Source of the DNA: Dolichospermum sp. LEGE 00240
GTDB lineage: Bacteria; Cyanobacteriota; Cyanobacteriia; Cyanobacteriales; Nostocaceae
NCBI RefSeq assembly: GCF_015207875.1
Contig: NZ_JADEVZ010000015.1
Coordinates: 22,705 to 86,704 of the forward strand
Reading direction: 5' to 3'
Length of the DNA stretch: 64,000 nt
Shown in pieces: positions 55,515 through 64,000 of this stretch. Made by a program: the position numbers and the translations under genes. The notes below the pieces were generated by a model that did not search any database, was not told the origin of the DNA, and saw only the letters and a list, made by a program, of their open reading frames with translations. Numbering within the stretch: position 1 is the first letter of the stretch; every line of letters starts with the position of its first letter.

Positions 55515-55825
55515 AAGCCCCACGTCTCACTCTTAGGAGCGTGGGATGAATGCGCGTGAGTTGAGTTGCGTAGCCCAAATTGTATTTGAGCGTAGCGAAA
55601 ACAAAGAAGGCTACAGCGACGAAACGAACAAAATATTGATTTTATGTTATTATAAAAAAGTAGGTGTAGTCCAATTAAATGCAGAAATGCAGCCTACAAA
55701 ATAAAAAACAAATCTCAAAACCAAAGAACCGTGGGGCGCACGGTCTTAAAGCTCAGTTAATGTCCTCATAGAGGAGTCACTGAGAAGCCCACACTCACCT
55801 GAAAGGGAGTGTGTGGAGTACGTCA
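55515..55825 (+). mobile_element. IS200/IS605-type remnant with right-end/omegaRNA-like sequence, no tnpB
   Basis: Two blocks with the AGAAGCCC(A)C...GTG(G)G layout of IS605-type right ends: 55521-55550 (AGCCCCACGTCTCACTC, TTAGGAGCGTGGG) and 55786-55815 (GAAGCCCACACTCACCT, GGGAGTGTGTGGAGT). The second is preceded by GAACCGTGGGGCGCACGGTC and TCCTCATAGAGGAGTCACTGAG, as at the 3' end of cyanobacterial tnpB genes, where the omegaRNA scaffold is encoded. No TnpB or TnpA frame is left, so it is a decayed or miniature element. Confidence 0.45.
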
Positions 55826-56070
55826 CTAGTACAAGATTGAAGGCGGTTAAAACCGCCCGTGTCGCTTATATCTCTTTCTCTGAAGCCACTGAGCTTTACG
55901 CTTACCGGATACTTCTGTAAACACAAAAATAATGGGTAATCGGCTACTAAGGAACGCAAATTTAATAACCTGCAATTCTGATGTAACCTGGAATGGTGCG
56001 TTACGCTGTCGCTAACACACCCTACTTTTGCACCTTATTTAATTCACATTCCTAACCAATTACCCATTAT

Positions 56071-56694
56071 CTAACGTAAAAAACTACTTACTAACCACAG
56101 CAAGATAAAAGTCAACAATGTAGAAAACTGATTCGCCGTCATATTGATCACTGGCAATGGTAATATCAAGCCAGCAATCAGACCACCAGCAATTAAACCA
56201 GCAATTAAACTCACCAGCGTCAATAAAACCGCTCTCCCAAACTTTCCTTCCTTGCGATTAAGAAAGTAAATACCAACACCCACCCCAACTACCAAAGACA
56301 GTTGTAAAACCTGTCCACCACCACCGGGATACAACAAACTCGTTGCACCCAAACCTAAATACAAAGCACCTGGTAGCAGGACATCAGTTAACGTGGGCTG
56401 ATCTAAACTTCGCTGTAGCCATGCAGGAGACTGCTGACCAAGGGATTGACTTATTTGAGGAGAAGATGGAACTCGCATTTCTGGAAATCGGATGCGCTCA
56501 GGCACTTTAATCTTACCTTCTTGGCGCATCCGCAGGCGTTCCATTAAAATCGCATCATAAGCGGCTTCAATGGCTTCTCGGACATTACCATCACCACCAT
56601 GTTTTTCCAACAGGCGATTCCGAACATCCTGGATTTCATCGAAGCTTGCGTCTTCCGATACCCCAAGTTTTTCGTAGGGACTTTGATCACTCAT
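56071..56694 (-). CDS. CPP1-like (J-like) membrane protein
   Basis: 207 aa. N-terminal J-like domain without the HPD motif: SPYEKLGVSEDASFDEIQDVRNRLLEKH, EAIEAAYDAILMERLRMRQEGKIKVPE. From about residue 105, three or four membrane segments (LLPGALYLGLGATSLLY, LSLVVGVGVGIYFL, VLLTLVSLIAGLIAGGLIAG, LLTFILLWLVSSFL). Plant CPP1 stabilises protochlorophyllide oxidoreductase; the cyanobacterial homologue is linked to chlorophyll enzymes by inference. ATG 56692-56694. Confidence 0.82.
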   Translation of the reverse strand: MSDQSPYEKLGVSEDASFDEIQDVRNRLLEKHGGDGNVREAIEAAYDAILMERLRMRQEGKIKVPERIRFPEMRVPSSPQISQSLGQQSPAWLQRSLDQPTLTDVLLPGALYLGLGATSLLYPGGGGQVLQLSLVVGVGVGIYFLNRKEGKFGRAVLLTLVSLIAGLIAGGLIAGLILPLPVINMTANQFSTLLTFILLWLVSSFLR

Positions 56695-57073
56695 GGGAGG
56701 TTATTACTTTAGCCTTAATCGGCGGCACTTTTTATTTTACAGAAAAACAACTTTAGATTTTATAGAAATAAAGACAACAACTAGATCGGTAACTATCTGA
56801 ATTATTTGTCTTAGGCGATTTTATCCATCCATCATAATCATAGCATGAGTCGGGTCAACCGCACATAAATTCAACAAAACTGAATTTCTCGTAACTTTTG
56901 CTATACCAGCATATTTACCTCTTCCCTATCCATAATAAAAATCACATTTTATGCAAATAATCAGGATCATCATTCCTGTCCCCTGTAAATTTTGAATTAC
57001 TACCAAAGTAGAACCTGCGTCTCTACGCAATCATGGTTGTTAATCCTATGCACTTTTATAAAAACTAATCCCT
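56695..57073. other. Divergent promoter region
   Basis: 379 bp AT-rich gap between the CPP1-like gene and the response regulator, which point away from each other. No ORF, repeat or binding site identified with confidence. Confidence 0.35.
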
Positions 57074-57772
57074 ATGGCTGTTGCTAAGATTCTTGTAGTT
57101 GACGACGATCCTGCGGTGCGAAATTTAATCCAACGCTTTTTGCTCAAACAAAATTACCAAGTTGAGTCCGCTGAAGACGGGAAGACTGGTATGAGTATGT
57201 TTGAACAATTTAATCCCGATTTAGTAATTTTAGATGTTAATCTGCCGGATGTAATTGGCTTTAACCTTTGTCAAGAAATGCAGAGTCGTAGTGGCGTATT
57301 TGTACTACTCCTGACCAGTAGAACCGACGAAGGTGATAAAATTCGCGGTTTTGCTAAAGGTGCTGATGACTATCTCACTAAGCCATTTGGTTTGGGAGAG
57401 TTAGAGGTAAGAGTAGCAGCTATTTTAAGGCGGCAGCGAGTTGTGACTAATGCCGAAAAGCAACGCTTAATTTTTGACAAATTAACAATTGATTTTATGC
57501 GACGGGAAGTAATGCTTAATAGCGAACCTGTTCCCCTAACTGCGCTGGAATTTGACTTATTGTATTTCCTCGCTAGTCACCCAGCTAGAGTTTGGCGACG
57601 CTCCGAACTTATTCAAGAAGTGTGGGACTATGAATATGTTGGGGATCAGCGGGTTGTGGATGTCCATATCGGTCAAATTCGGAAGAAGATTGAAATAGAT
57701 CCGACTCAATCAACATTAATTCATACCATCCGTGGTGTCGGGTACAAATTTGAATGCGCTACTTCTGCCTAA
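57074..57772 (+). CDS. OmpR/PhoB-type response regulator
   Basis: 232 aa. Receiver domain 1-120: acidic DDD (10-12), phospho-acceptor D54 (VILDVNLP), T81 region LLLTSRTDEG, K103 (YLTKPFG). C-terminal winged helix about 135-228: LTALEFDLLYFLASHPARVWRR (transactivation loop), RVVDVHIGQIRKKI, TIRGVGYKFE. The cognate kinase is not adjacent. It does not match RpaA or RpaB well, so the regulon is unknown. Confidence 0.92.
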   Translation: MAVAKILVVDDDPAVRNLIQRFLLKQNYQVESAEDGKTGMSMFEQFNPDLVILDVNLPDVIGFNLCQEMQSRSGVFVLLLTSRTDEGDKIRGFAKGADDYLTKPFGLGELEVRVAAILRRQRVVTNAEKQRLIFDKLTIDFMRREVMLNSEPVPLTALEFDLLYFLASHPARVWRRSELIQEVWDYEYVGDQRVVDVHIGQIRKKIEIDPTQSTLIHTIRGVGYKFECATSA

Positions 57773-57869
57773 AATTTGACTACCACTTGTAAACACCGCC
57801 AATCCCACACCTTGATTGTGTGGGATCAAATAAACAAACTTGGTTTATTTAATCCAGTATTTCTAAGGA

Positions 57870-58064
57870 TCATTGATGAAATAAAGTTTCTAAGTAAACA
57901 CGAGCGGCTCGGCGATCGCTCTCACCATTTTGCAACAAAAATAACGATAAAGCCGCTGTTAACACCCGGTTTTGATCCCAATCAGGATGGGTTTCTAGGT
58001 AGTTGTTCATGGATTCCTGTAATGTTTCGGGAATTTCGGTCAAGATAGGGACTGTGGTGTTCAT
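57870..58064 (-). CDS. DUF2811-family small protein
   Basis: 64 aa from ATG 58062-58064 (MNTTVPILTEIPETL). YLETHPDWDQNRVLTAALSLFLLQ and RRAARVYLETLF are the DUF2811 blocks, a ribbon-helix-helix-sized family common in cyanobacteria. Function unknown. Convergent with the response regulator. Confidence 0.72.
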   Translation of the reverse strand: MNTTVPILTEIPETLQESMNNYLETHPDWDQNRVLTAALSLFLLQNGESDRRAARVYLETLFHQ

Positions 58065-58669
58065 AAAATTTTCCTGTAGATCAATCAAGAGAAGTTATTT
58101 GTGTTCAGTCTGACTGAGGGCTGTTTCATACCCTGTGAGGGACGGAGGGGGGAAATTAAAATAAACCAGAACACAAAATTCAGATGCCGAATGAAATCAA
58201 ACTTAAGACTCATCATTTTGCGCTCACCAGGGGTGGATTTGTCAATGCTGCGAAATGTTAACAATTAGCAGTCAAAAATAAATCTCGACGAAATAATCAG
58301 GCTCACAACTATATTTTTGTTACATAACTTTATAAAAACTCAGTTATCCAGCTTGTTAGTAGGGAAGAATTCACAATCCCCAATAAGTCAGCAATGACTG
58401 ATTAACTCGTAGAACATCTGTGGAAAAGTCCCAAATCACCTGTGGAAATCCTGTGGAATTAATGAGGAAAACAATAGTTAATAATAAGAATTACCATAAT
58501 GTCAGGAAAATATGACATATCAGGCAAGTAACAGGGAGTAGGTGGCAGGGAACAGAGGGTAGGGAGAGAGCATAGGAGGTAGGAGGTAGTTAGTAACAAA
58601 AGTTACTCGTTAAAAGTGATCTAAATGCACGTTAAGATAAATGGAAGTATGGAAATAATCACACTGTTC
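58065..58669. other. Long intergenic region left of the STRR array
   Basis: About 600 bp without a credible ORF. AT-rich, with GGCAGGGAACAGAGGGTAGG-type purine-rich 7-mers near 58548-58590 that grade into STRR DNA. Confidence 0.35.
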
Positions 58670-58910
58670 CCTGTCACCTGTCACCTGTAACCTGTAACCT
58701 GTAACCTGTCACCTGTCACCTGTCACCTGTAACCTGTAACCTGTAACCTGTAACCTGTCACCTGTAACCTGTAACCTGTAACCTGTAACCTGTAACCTGT
58801 AACCTGTAACCTGTCACCTGTCACCTGTCACCTGTAACCTGTAACCTGTCACCTGTAACCTGTAACCTGTAACCTGTAACCTGTCACCTGTAACCTGTAA
58901 CCTGTAACCT
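58670..58910. repeat. STRR array (CCTGTAA/CCTGTCA)n
   Basis: About 34 uninterrupted 7-bp units with two variants mixed irregularly, over 240 bp. It ends 46 bp before the TerC start codon, so it lies in the likely promoter or leader. Heptamer STRRs are a known mark of heterocystous cyanobacteria. Confidence 0.95.
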
Positions 58911-58955
58911 ATTCCCTTTTTTGTAGATTCTTAAATTTTTGCCTGAGAAATTGGA

Positions 58956-59678
58956 ATGTTAGACCAAATATTTGATTACTTAAATTTTCATTTCAGTGTT
59001 GAAGCTTCTATAGTCCTCTTAATATTAGTGTTTTTAGAAGCGGTACTGTCGGCTGATAATGCGATCGCTCTCGCTGCGATCGCCCAAGGACTAGAAGACA
59101 AGAAACTAGAACGTCAAGCCCTAAATATTGGGTTAGTCTTCGCTTACGTTCTCCGCATTACCCTACTGTTAACAGCTACCTGGGTACAGAAATTTTGGCA
59201 ATTTGAACTATTGGGTGCTGCTTATCTGTTATGGCTAGTATTTCAACACTTCAGTTCCCAAGAAGATGAAAACAATCACCATCATGGACCACGTTTTAAA
59301 TCTTTGTGGCAAGCTATACCCGTAATTGCCTTTACAGATTTAGCCTTTTCCTTGGATAGTGTCACCACAGCGATCGCCGTTTCCCAAGAAACATGGTTAG
59401 TAATCACAGGTACAACCATTGGGATTGTCACCCTCCGATTTATGGCTGGATTATTTATCCGCTGGTTAGATGAATATACAAACTTAGAAGACGCAGGCTA
59501 TATCACTGTAGCATTTGTGGGTTTACGTCTCTTATTAAAAGTCATCAACGATGATTTAGTCCCACCAGAATGGCTCGTAGTGACTGCCATTGGGATCATC
59601 TTAGCCTGGGGCTTCTCTAAACGCAACGTTGTGGAATTAGCCCCAGAAGAACGGGAAAAAACGGAAGTGTCGAAGTAA
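58956..59678 (+). CDS. TerC-family integral membrane protein
   Basis: 240 aa, about seven membrane helices. The conserved acidic membrane motif FLEAVLSADNAIALA (E near 28, D near 34, N) and its repeat DLAFSLDSVTTAIAV are the metal-binding sites of TerC proteins. A His-rich loop (NNHHHGP, about 105-110) could bind metal. TerC relatives export or handle Mn2+, or help insert thylakoid proteins in plants. Substrate not set by sequence. Confidence 0.9.
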   Translation: MLDQIFDYLNFHFSVEASIVLLILVFLEAVLSADNAIALAAIAQGLEDKKLERQALNIGLVFAYVLRITLLLTATWVQKFWQFELLGAAYLLWLVFQHFSSQEDENNHHHGPRFKSLWQAIPVIAFTDLAFSLDSVTTAIAVSQETWLVITGTTIGIVTLRFMAGLFIRWLDEYTNLEDAGYITVAFVGLRLLLKVINDDLVPPEWLVVTAIGIILAWGFSKRNVVELAPEEREKTEVSK

Positions 59679-59681
59679 TTG

Positions 59682-59823
59682 GGACAGGGAGTAGGGAGCA
59701 GGGAGCAGGGAACAGGGAACAGGGAACAGGGAACAGGGAACAGGGAACAGGGAACAGGGAACAGGGAAGAGTTTTACTACCCATTACCCATTACCCATTA
59801 CCCATTACCCATTACCCATTACC
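59682..59823. repeat. Two STRR arrays: (GGGAACA)n then (ACCCATT)n
   Basis: GGGAGCA/GGGAACA units at 59682-59769 and ACCCATT units at 59778-59823, between convergent TerC and ndk. They begin 3 bp after the TerC stop and end about 10 bp before the ndk stop. Confidence 0.92.
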
Positions 59824-59832
59824 AATCCCTAA

Positions 59833-60300
59833 CTACTCATTTAACCAAGGTGTAGAATGAGGTTGCCAAGCAACTAATTCCTCTTCCTTAAACCACAGCG
59901 CAATTTCTGTTTGAGCGGTTTCTTGAGCATCAGAACCATGAATGAGGTTACGACCGACATTAACGCCAAAATCGCCGCGAATTGTGCCTGGTTCTGCTGT
60001 TAAAGGGTTGGTTGCGCCAATAATTTTTCTGGCTGCTGCCACAACGCCCTCACCTTGCCAAACCATTGCTACTACTGGACTAGAAATGATAAATTCCACT
60101 AAACCAGGGAAAAAAGGTCTTTCACGGTGAACATCATAATGTTTTTCTGCCAATTCCTTGCTGACCTTCATAAACTTTAAACCCACCAGGGTAAAGCCTT
60201 TGGTTTCAAATCGGCGGATAATTTCACCCACCAGTCCGCGCTGGACACCGTCAGGCTTAATTGCTAAAAATGTGCGTTCCAAATCTGTCTCCAAAAACAT
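59833..60300 (-). CDS. ndk: Nucleoside diphosphate kinase
   Basis: 155 aa. [21 protein letters not shown] at the N-terminus, [12 protein letters not shown], and GRNLIHGSD with the phospho-accepting His121. Balances nucleoside triphosphate pools. A few residues longer at the N-terminus than the usual 149 (MFLETDL), so MxRTF-like starts may differ, but no alternative ATG exists. Divergent from speA across a 293-bp gap. Confidence 0.97.
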   Translation of the reverse strand: MFLETDLERTFLAIKPDGVQRGLVGEIIRRFETKGFTLVGLKFMKVSKELAEKHYDVHRERPFFPGLVEFIISSPVVAMVWQGEGVVAAARKIIGATNPLTAEPGTIRGDFGVNVGRNLIHGSDAQETAQTEIALWFKEEELVAWQPHSTPWLNE

Positions 60301-60593
60301 AATCTAATTTTGATGGGTTAATTGTCAGTTGTATTGATGTCTTTTGTCTAGTAGTTTTGAGAATTTTCCCGAAAAATTTGCAGAGATCAGGGAATTAAGA
60401 AAACATAGTCTTCTTTTCTTTTTGGTCAAAACCTAACAAGGCTTACTTACCCCTCTATGGGTAGGGCAACATGGTATTAACCATACTTCTAATTACTAAT
60501 TCTTAATCAGAAATTATTTCTAGTTGTATATCCGTTATCAAACTATTTTGTTAAATTGTTATTTCGTGGGATAAACACAGAGGTCAGGAAGAA

Positions 60594-62609
60594 ATGGGTG
60601 TCGAGTCAACCGCTGATGAGATTGTGAAAGTGCCGTCTAATGGGCATAAAGGCGAATTGAAAAACAAAAAACAGAAACAACTGTTAGTACCTAGTACAAT
60701 TACAGGAGATTTACCTGTGCCTTGGAAAATTGAGAACAGTGAAGACCTTTACCGCATTGAAGGTTGGGGACAGCCTTATTTTTCGATTAATGCGGCTGGT
60801 CATGTCACTGTTTCTCCCAAGGGTGAACGCGGTGGGTCATTAGATTTGTTTGAGTTGGTAAATGCTTTAAAGCAGCGTAATTTGGGTCTACCGATGTTAA
60901 TCCGGTTTTCTGATATTTTGGAAGACCGAATTGAGCGATTAAACGCTTGTTTTGCGAAGGCGATCGCTCGCTATAACTATCCTGGTGTATATCGGGGAGT
61001 ATTTCCAGTTAAGTGTAATCAACAACGCCACCTAATCGAAGATCTAGTTCGGTTTGGTAAACCTCATCAATTTGGTTTAGAAGCAGGTTCTAAGCCAGAA
61101 TTAATGATTGCTCTGGCTTTGTTGGATACACCAGGATCATTGTTAATTTGCAACGGCTACAAAGACCGGGAATACATCGAAACAGCGATGTTAGCCCAAA
61201 GACTAGGACAAACACCAGTTATCGTCCTCGAGCAAATTGAAGAGGTAGATTTAGCCATTGCGGCTAGTCGTCAATTAGGCATTAAGCCCATCTTAGGAGT
61301 AAGAGCGAAATTAAGCACCCAAGGAATGGGACGTTGGGGAACTTCCACAGGCGATCGCGCGAAATTTGGCTTGACGATTCCCGAAATTATGGAAGCGGTG
61401 GAAAAATTAGGTGCAGCTAACTTACTCAGTTCTTTGCAATTATTACACTTCCACATTGGTTCTCAAATCTCCGCGATTAATGTCATTAAAGATGCCATCC
61501 AAGAAGCCAGCCGCATTTACGTGGAGTTGGCCATGTTAGGGGCAGATATGAAGTATTTAGATGTTGGTGGTGGCTTAGGTGTAGATTACGACGGCTCTCA
61601 AACCAACTTCTACACCTCAAAAAACTACAATATGCAAAACTATGCTAACGACATCGTGGCAGAGTTGAAAGATACCTGTGATGAAAAGCATATTCCCGTA
61701 CCAACATTAGTTAGTGAAAGTGGTCGGGCGATTTCTTCCCACCAATCGGTTTTAATCTTTGATGTTCTCAGCACCAGTGATGTCCCCCTTGATCCTCCTT
61801 CTCCTCCCCAAGAAGGAGAATCCCCAATCATTAAATATCTCTGGGAAACCTACCAATCCATTAATAAGGAAAATTACCAAGAGTTCTATCACGATGCTGC
61901 TCAATTTAAAGAAGAAGCCATCAGTCGTTTCAACTTAGGAATTTTGCGCCTCAACGAACGCGCTAAAGCCGAGCGTCTTTACTGGGCTTGTTGTCAAAAA
62001 GTTTTAACTCTCATCCGTCAGGAAGAATACGTACCTGATGAGTTGGAAGACCTGGAAAGAATCATGGCTTCCATTTACTACATCAATCTTTCTGTGTTTC
62101 AATCAGCACCGGATTGTTGGGCGATTGATCAACTATTTCCCATTATGCCCATACATCGCCTTGACGAAGAACCAACTCGCAGAGGAATTTTAGCGGATTT
62201 AACCTGTGACAGTGATGGGAAAATAGACCGCTTTATAGATTTACGGGATGTCAAATCGGTTTTAGAACTGCACAAATTTGAGCCAGGAAAACCCTATTAT
62301 CTAGGAATGTTCCTAAATGGAGCGTACCAGGAAATTATGGGGAATTTACATAACCTCTTCGGTGATACTAACGCTGTTCACATTAATTTAACTCCCAAAG
62401 GTTATCAAATTGAACATGTTGTCAAGGGCGATACCATGAGTGAAGTTTTAAGCTATGTCCAGTATGATTCTGAAGACATGATAGAAAACATTCGCCAACG
62501 TTGTGAACGAGCCTTAGAAGAGCAGCATATCACTATAGCAGAGTCCCAACGACTACTACAAACTTACGAGCAAAGTTTACAACGGTATACTTACTTGAAT
62601 AGTCATTAG
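60594..62609 (+). CDS. speA: Biosynthetic arginine decarboxylase
   Basis: 671 aa PLP enzyme making agmatine, the start of polyamine synthesis and part of arginine turnover in cyanobacteria. FPVKCNQQRHLIEDL holds the PLP Lys (K140). Then GLEAGSKPELMIAL, LHFHIGSQISAI and YLDVGGGLGVDYDGS; the second-half motif is SESGRAISSHQSVL, and DLTCDSDGKI is near the C-terminus. Residues about 393-406 (VPLDPPSPPQEGESP) look like a short Pro-rich insertion encoded by a palindromic repeat (CTCCTTCTCC.../...GAAGGAG). The last codons and stop are inside an STRR. Confidence 0.95.
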   Translation: MGVESTADEIVKVPSNGHKGELKNKKQKQLLVPSTITGDLPVPWKIENSEDLYRIEGWGQPYFSINAAGHVTVSPKGERGGSLDLFELVNALKQRNLGLPMLIRFSDILEDRIERLNACFAKAIARYNYPGVYRGVFPVKCNQQRHLIEDLVRFGKPHQFGLEAGSKPELMIALALLDTPGSLLICNGYKDREYIETAMLAQRLGQTPVIVLEQIEEVDLAIAASRQLGIKPILGVRAKLSTQGMGRWGTSTGDRAKFGLTIPEIMEAVEKLGAANLLSSLQLLHFHIGSQISAINVIKDAIQEASRIYVELAMLGADMKYLDVGGGLGVDYDGSQTNFYTSKNYNMQNYANDIVAELKDTCDEKHIPVPTLVSESGRAISSHQSVLIFDVLSTSDVPLDPPSPPQEGESPIIKYLWETYQSINKENYQEFYHDAAQFKEEAISRFNLGILRLNERAKAERLYWACCQKVLTLIRQEEYVPDELEDLERIMASIYYINLSVFQSAPDCWAIDQLFPIMPIHRLDEEPTRRGILADLTCDSDGKIDRFIDLRDVKSVLELHKFEPGKPYYLGMFLNGAYQEIMGNLHNLFGDTNAVHINLTPKGYQIEHVVKGDTMSEVLSYVQYDSEDMIENIRQRCERALEEQHITIAESQRLLQTYEQSLQRYTYLNSH

Positions 62610-62755
62610 TCATTAGTCATTGGTCATTGGTCATTGGTCAGTGGTCAGTGGTCAGTGGTCATTGGTCATTGGTTGGCAGTAAATTACAACGAACAACGAG
62701 CAACGGACAACTGACAACGGACAACTGACAACTGACAACTGACAACTGACAACGG
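62602..62755. repeat. STRR arrays after speA
   Basis: Mixed heptamers (AGTCATT, GGTCATT, GGTCAGT)n to about 62671, then (ACAACGG/ACAACTG)n from about 62698 to 62755. They occupy the whole gap between speA and the convergent nucleotidyltransferase and include the speA stop (62607-62609). Confidence 0.92.
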
Positions 62756-62756
62756 A

Positions 62757-63926
62757 CTAAATTGAATTTGTTCCCAATAATTCGGCGATCGCTTGGTGTT
62801 CTAAAGGCGTTTGTGAAGGTGGAGTTTGACGAGCATCAGTAATCAACCAATCCAAAGCCGCAGCTTGGACATCAATTGATGCTCCCGTCTTATCTACACA
62901 ATAACGTCCAAACACCAGCTTATCTACCAAACGCACACCTGGAGCTAACCGCGACCATTCAAAAATCACACTGTTATCTACAGTTGCACCACTGCAAATC
63001 CAACAATTTGGACCAATCATCGCCGGACCAATAATTTTTGCCCCATCCTCAATTTTAGTCATTCCCCCAATATAAACAGGTCCAGTAATATCTACTTTAT
63101 CCCAATTTACAGATACATTTAACCCGGTAAAAATACCGGGCAAAACTTCATGTCCGGGAATTTGCACATTTTTAATTTCCCCTGATAAAACGCCACGAAT
63201 TGCTCGCCAATAATCGGGAACTTTACCAATATCTACCCATTCAAAATCCATTGGAATGGCATAAAAAGGGGCATTATCTGCCACCAGTTGGGGAAATAAT
63301 TGCCCACCAATGTCATACTCCATGCCAGAAGGTATATACTTGAACACTTCTGGCTCAAAAATATAAATACCTGTATTAATATTAGTGCTAAGAGCTTCCT
63401 CAACAGTTGGTTTTTCTTGGAAAGCTTGAATGCGATTATCGTCGTCTGTAACTACCACACCATAACTAGAAACTTCTTCTCTGGGAACTGATTTGGTGAT
63501 AATAGTAGCGATCGCCCCTTTGGATTTATGCCACTTTACCGCCGCAGTTAAATCTAAATCAATTAAAGCATCACCACACAACACTACAAATGTGTCGTCA
63601 AAAAATGGGGAAAAATCTTGAATCCGACGCATACCCCCAGCCGAACCAATAGCCTCACCGACGAGTTTACCGTCATCATCAATTTTACCTTCAAAAGAAT
63701 AGGCAATCTGCACTCCAAACCGCTGACCATCTCGGAAATAACTTTCTATTTCCTCCGCTAAATGGCTGACATTGACCATAATTTCGTCAAAGCCATGTTG
63801 ACGTAATAACTCCAGCAAAAATTCCATAACCGGCTTTTGCAGTATAGGAATCATCGGTTTGGGAATTGTATACGTAATGGGACGGATACGAGTACCTTTT
63901 CCCGCCGCAAGAATCATCGCTTTCAT
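62757..63926 (-). CDS. Sugar-phosphate nucleotidyltransferase (NDP-sugar pyrophosphorylase, COG1208)
   Basis: 389 aa. MKAMILAAGKGTRIRPITYTIPK is the nucleotide-binding G-x-G-T-R-x-R-P-x-T loop, then PMIPILQKPVMEF, VVLCGDALIDLD (Mg site), SSYGVVVTDDDNRIQAFQEKP and a WVDIGKVPDYW segment. The C-terminal third (about 255-345) is a left-handed beta-helix with hexapeptide-type repeats (GPVYIGGMTKIEDGAKIIGPAMI). Likely a mannose-1-phosphate guanylyltransferase or glucose-1-phosphate transferase supplying sugars for surface glycans. Sugar not set by sequence. STRRs lie on both sides. Confidence 0.88.
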   Translation of the reverse strand: MKAMILAAGKGTRIRPITYTIPKPMIPILQKPVMEFLLELLRQHGFDEIMVNVSHLAEEIESYFRDGQRFGVQIAYSFEGKIDDDGKLVGEAIGSAGGMRRIQDFSPFFDDTFVVLCGDALIDLDLTAAVKWHKSKGAIATIITKSVPREEVSSYGVVVTDDDNRIQAFQEKPTVEEALSTNINTGIYIFEPEVFKYIPSGMEYDIGGQLFPQLVADNAPFYAIPMDFEWVDIGKVPDYWRAIRGVLSGEIKNVQIPGHEVLPGIFTGLNVSVNWDKVDITGPVYIGGMTKIEDGAKIIGPAMIGPNCWICSGATVDNSVIFEWSRLAPGVRLVDKLVFGRYCVDKTGASIDVQAAALDWLITDARQTPPSQTPLEHQAIAELLGTNSI

Positions 63927-63937
63927 AAAATTTTATT

Positions 63938-64000
63938 CCTTAGTCATTAGTCATTGGTCATTGGTCATTGGGAAGAAATATTCCCCCTGCTCCCTGCCCC
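63938..64000. repeat. STRR tract at the right edge
   Basis: (TAGTCAT/TGGTCAT)n followed by a CTGCTCCCTGCCCC tract, continuing beyond the window. Confidence 0.8.

Noticed and set aside
58670..58910. Replication origin iterons
   Set aside because: The heptamers do not resemble DnaA boxes, and the same kind of array occurs at several intergenic sites in the window; they are STRRs.

Overview
The window reads as chromosome of a filamentous, heterocystous-type cyanobacterium (order Nostocales, Anabaena/Dolichospermum/Nostoc-like). The evidence is low GC, many HIP1 palindromes (gcgatcgc), 7-bp short tandem repeats (STRRs), a split dnaE gene ending in an N-terminal split intein, tocopherol genes, Tic20/Tic22-like and CPP1-like proteins (relatives of chloroplast import or biogenesis factors), and many small dispersed repeats. 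The genus is an inference. No rRNA, tRNA or CRISPR array was seen.

Layout. 1-4 kb: a Ktr/Trk potassium-uptake pair (KtrA partial, KtrB) separated by an insertion holding a Uma2 protein, a broken ParE module, a HicB stub and a 99-bp MITE. 4-7.5 kb: gamma-tocopherol methyltransferase, homogentisate phytyltransferase, a TPR protein and rpiA. 8-17 kb: a surface-glycan block with a type IV pilin-like protein, a TPR-GT41 (OGT-like) transferase, a REP-associated transposase (RAYT) with its REPs, and a 1745-residue fusion of two methyltransferases, GT2, GT4, TPR and GT41. 17-20 kb: a doubly broken nuclease-like gene, two Uma2 proteins and a small TPR protein. 20.7-23.2 kb: clpC.

23.4-32.2 kb is a conflict/toxin-antitoxin island: a Panacea-domain protein with a frameshifted partner, a DUF262 plus HEPN pair, an exact 82-bp tandem array, two copies (and a third scrap) of a 90-aa protein plus retropepsin-like protease pair, PIN/antitoxin, DUF6887/DUF6888 remains, a MazF stub and a complete PemK/MazF pair. 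It ends just before dnaE-N.

34-47 kb is mostly housekeeping: coiled-coil protein, rpsF, FAH-family hydrolase, Tic20, glyA, a Ser/Thr kinase-FGE fusion, prmC, Tic22, dxs. The last ~25 codons of the kinase-FGE gene look like the variable repeat of a diversity-generating retroelement (DGR) target; no reverse transcriptase or template repeat is in the window. 47-51 kb holds toxin-antitoxin scraps, twin 106-bp repeats and an hsdR pseudogene with three lesions. 51-64 kb: sbcC, a HAD hydrolase, an IS200/IS605-type remnant, CPP1-like, an OmpR-type regulator, DUF2811, TerC, ndk, speA and a sugar-phosphate nucleotidyltransferase, with STRR arrays between them.

The strongest leads are the DGR-type variable C-terminus, the DUF262-HEPN pair inside the toxin-antitoxin island, the five-domain glycan enzyme beside a pilin and a second GT41, the duplicated retropepsin pair, and several non-autonomous elements whose insertions can be undone on paper to restore reading frames.
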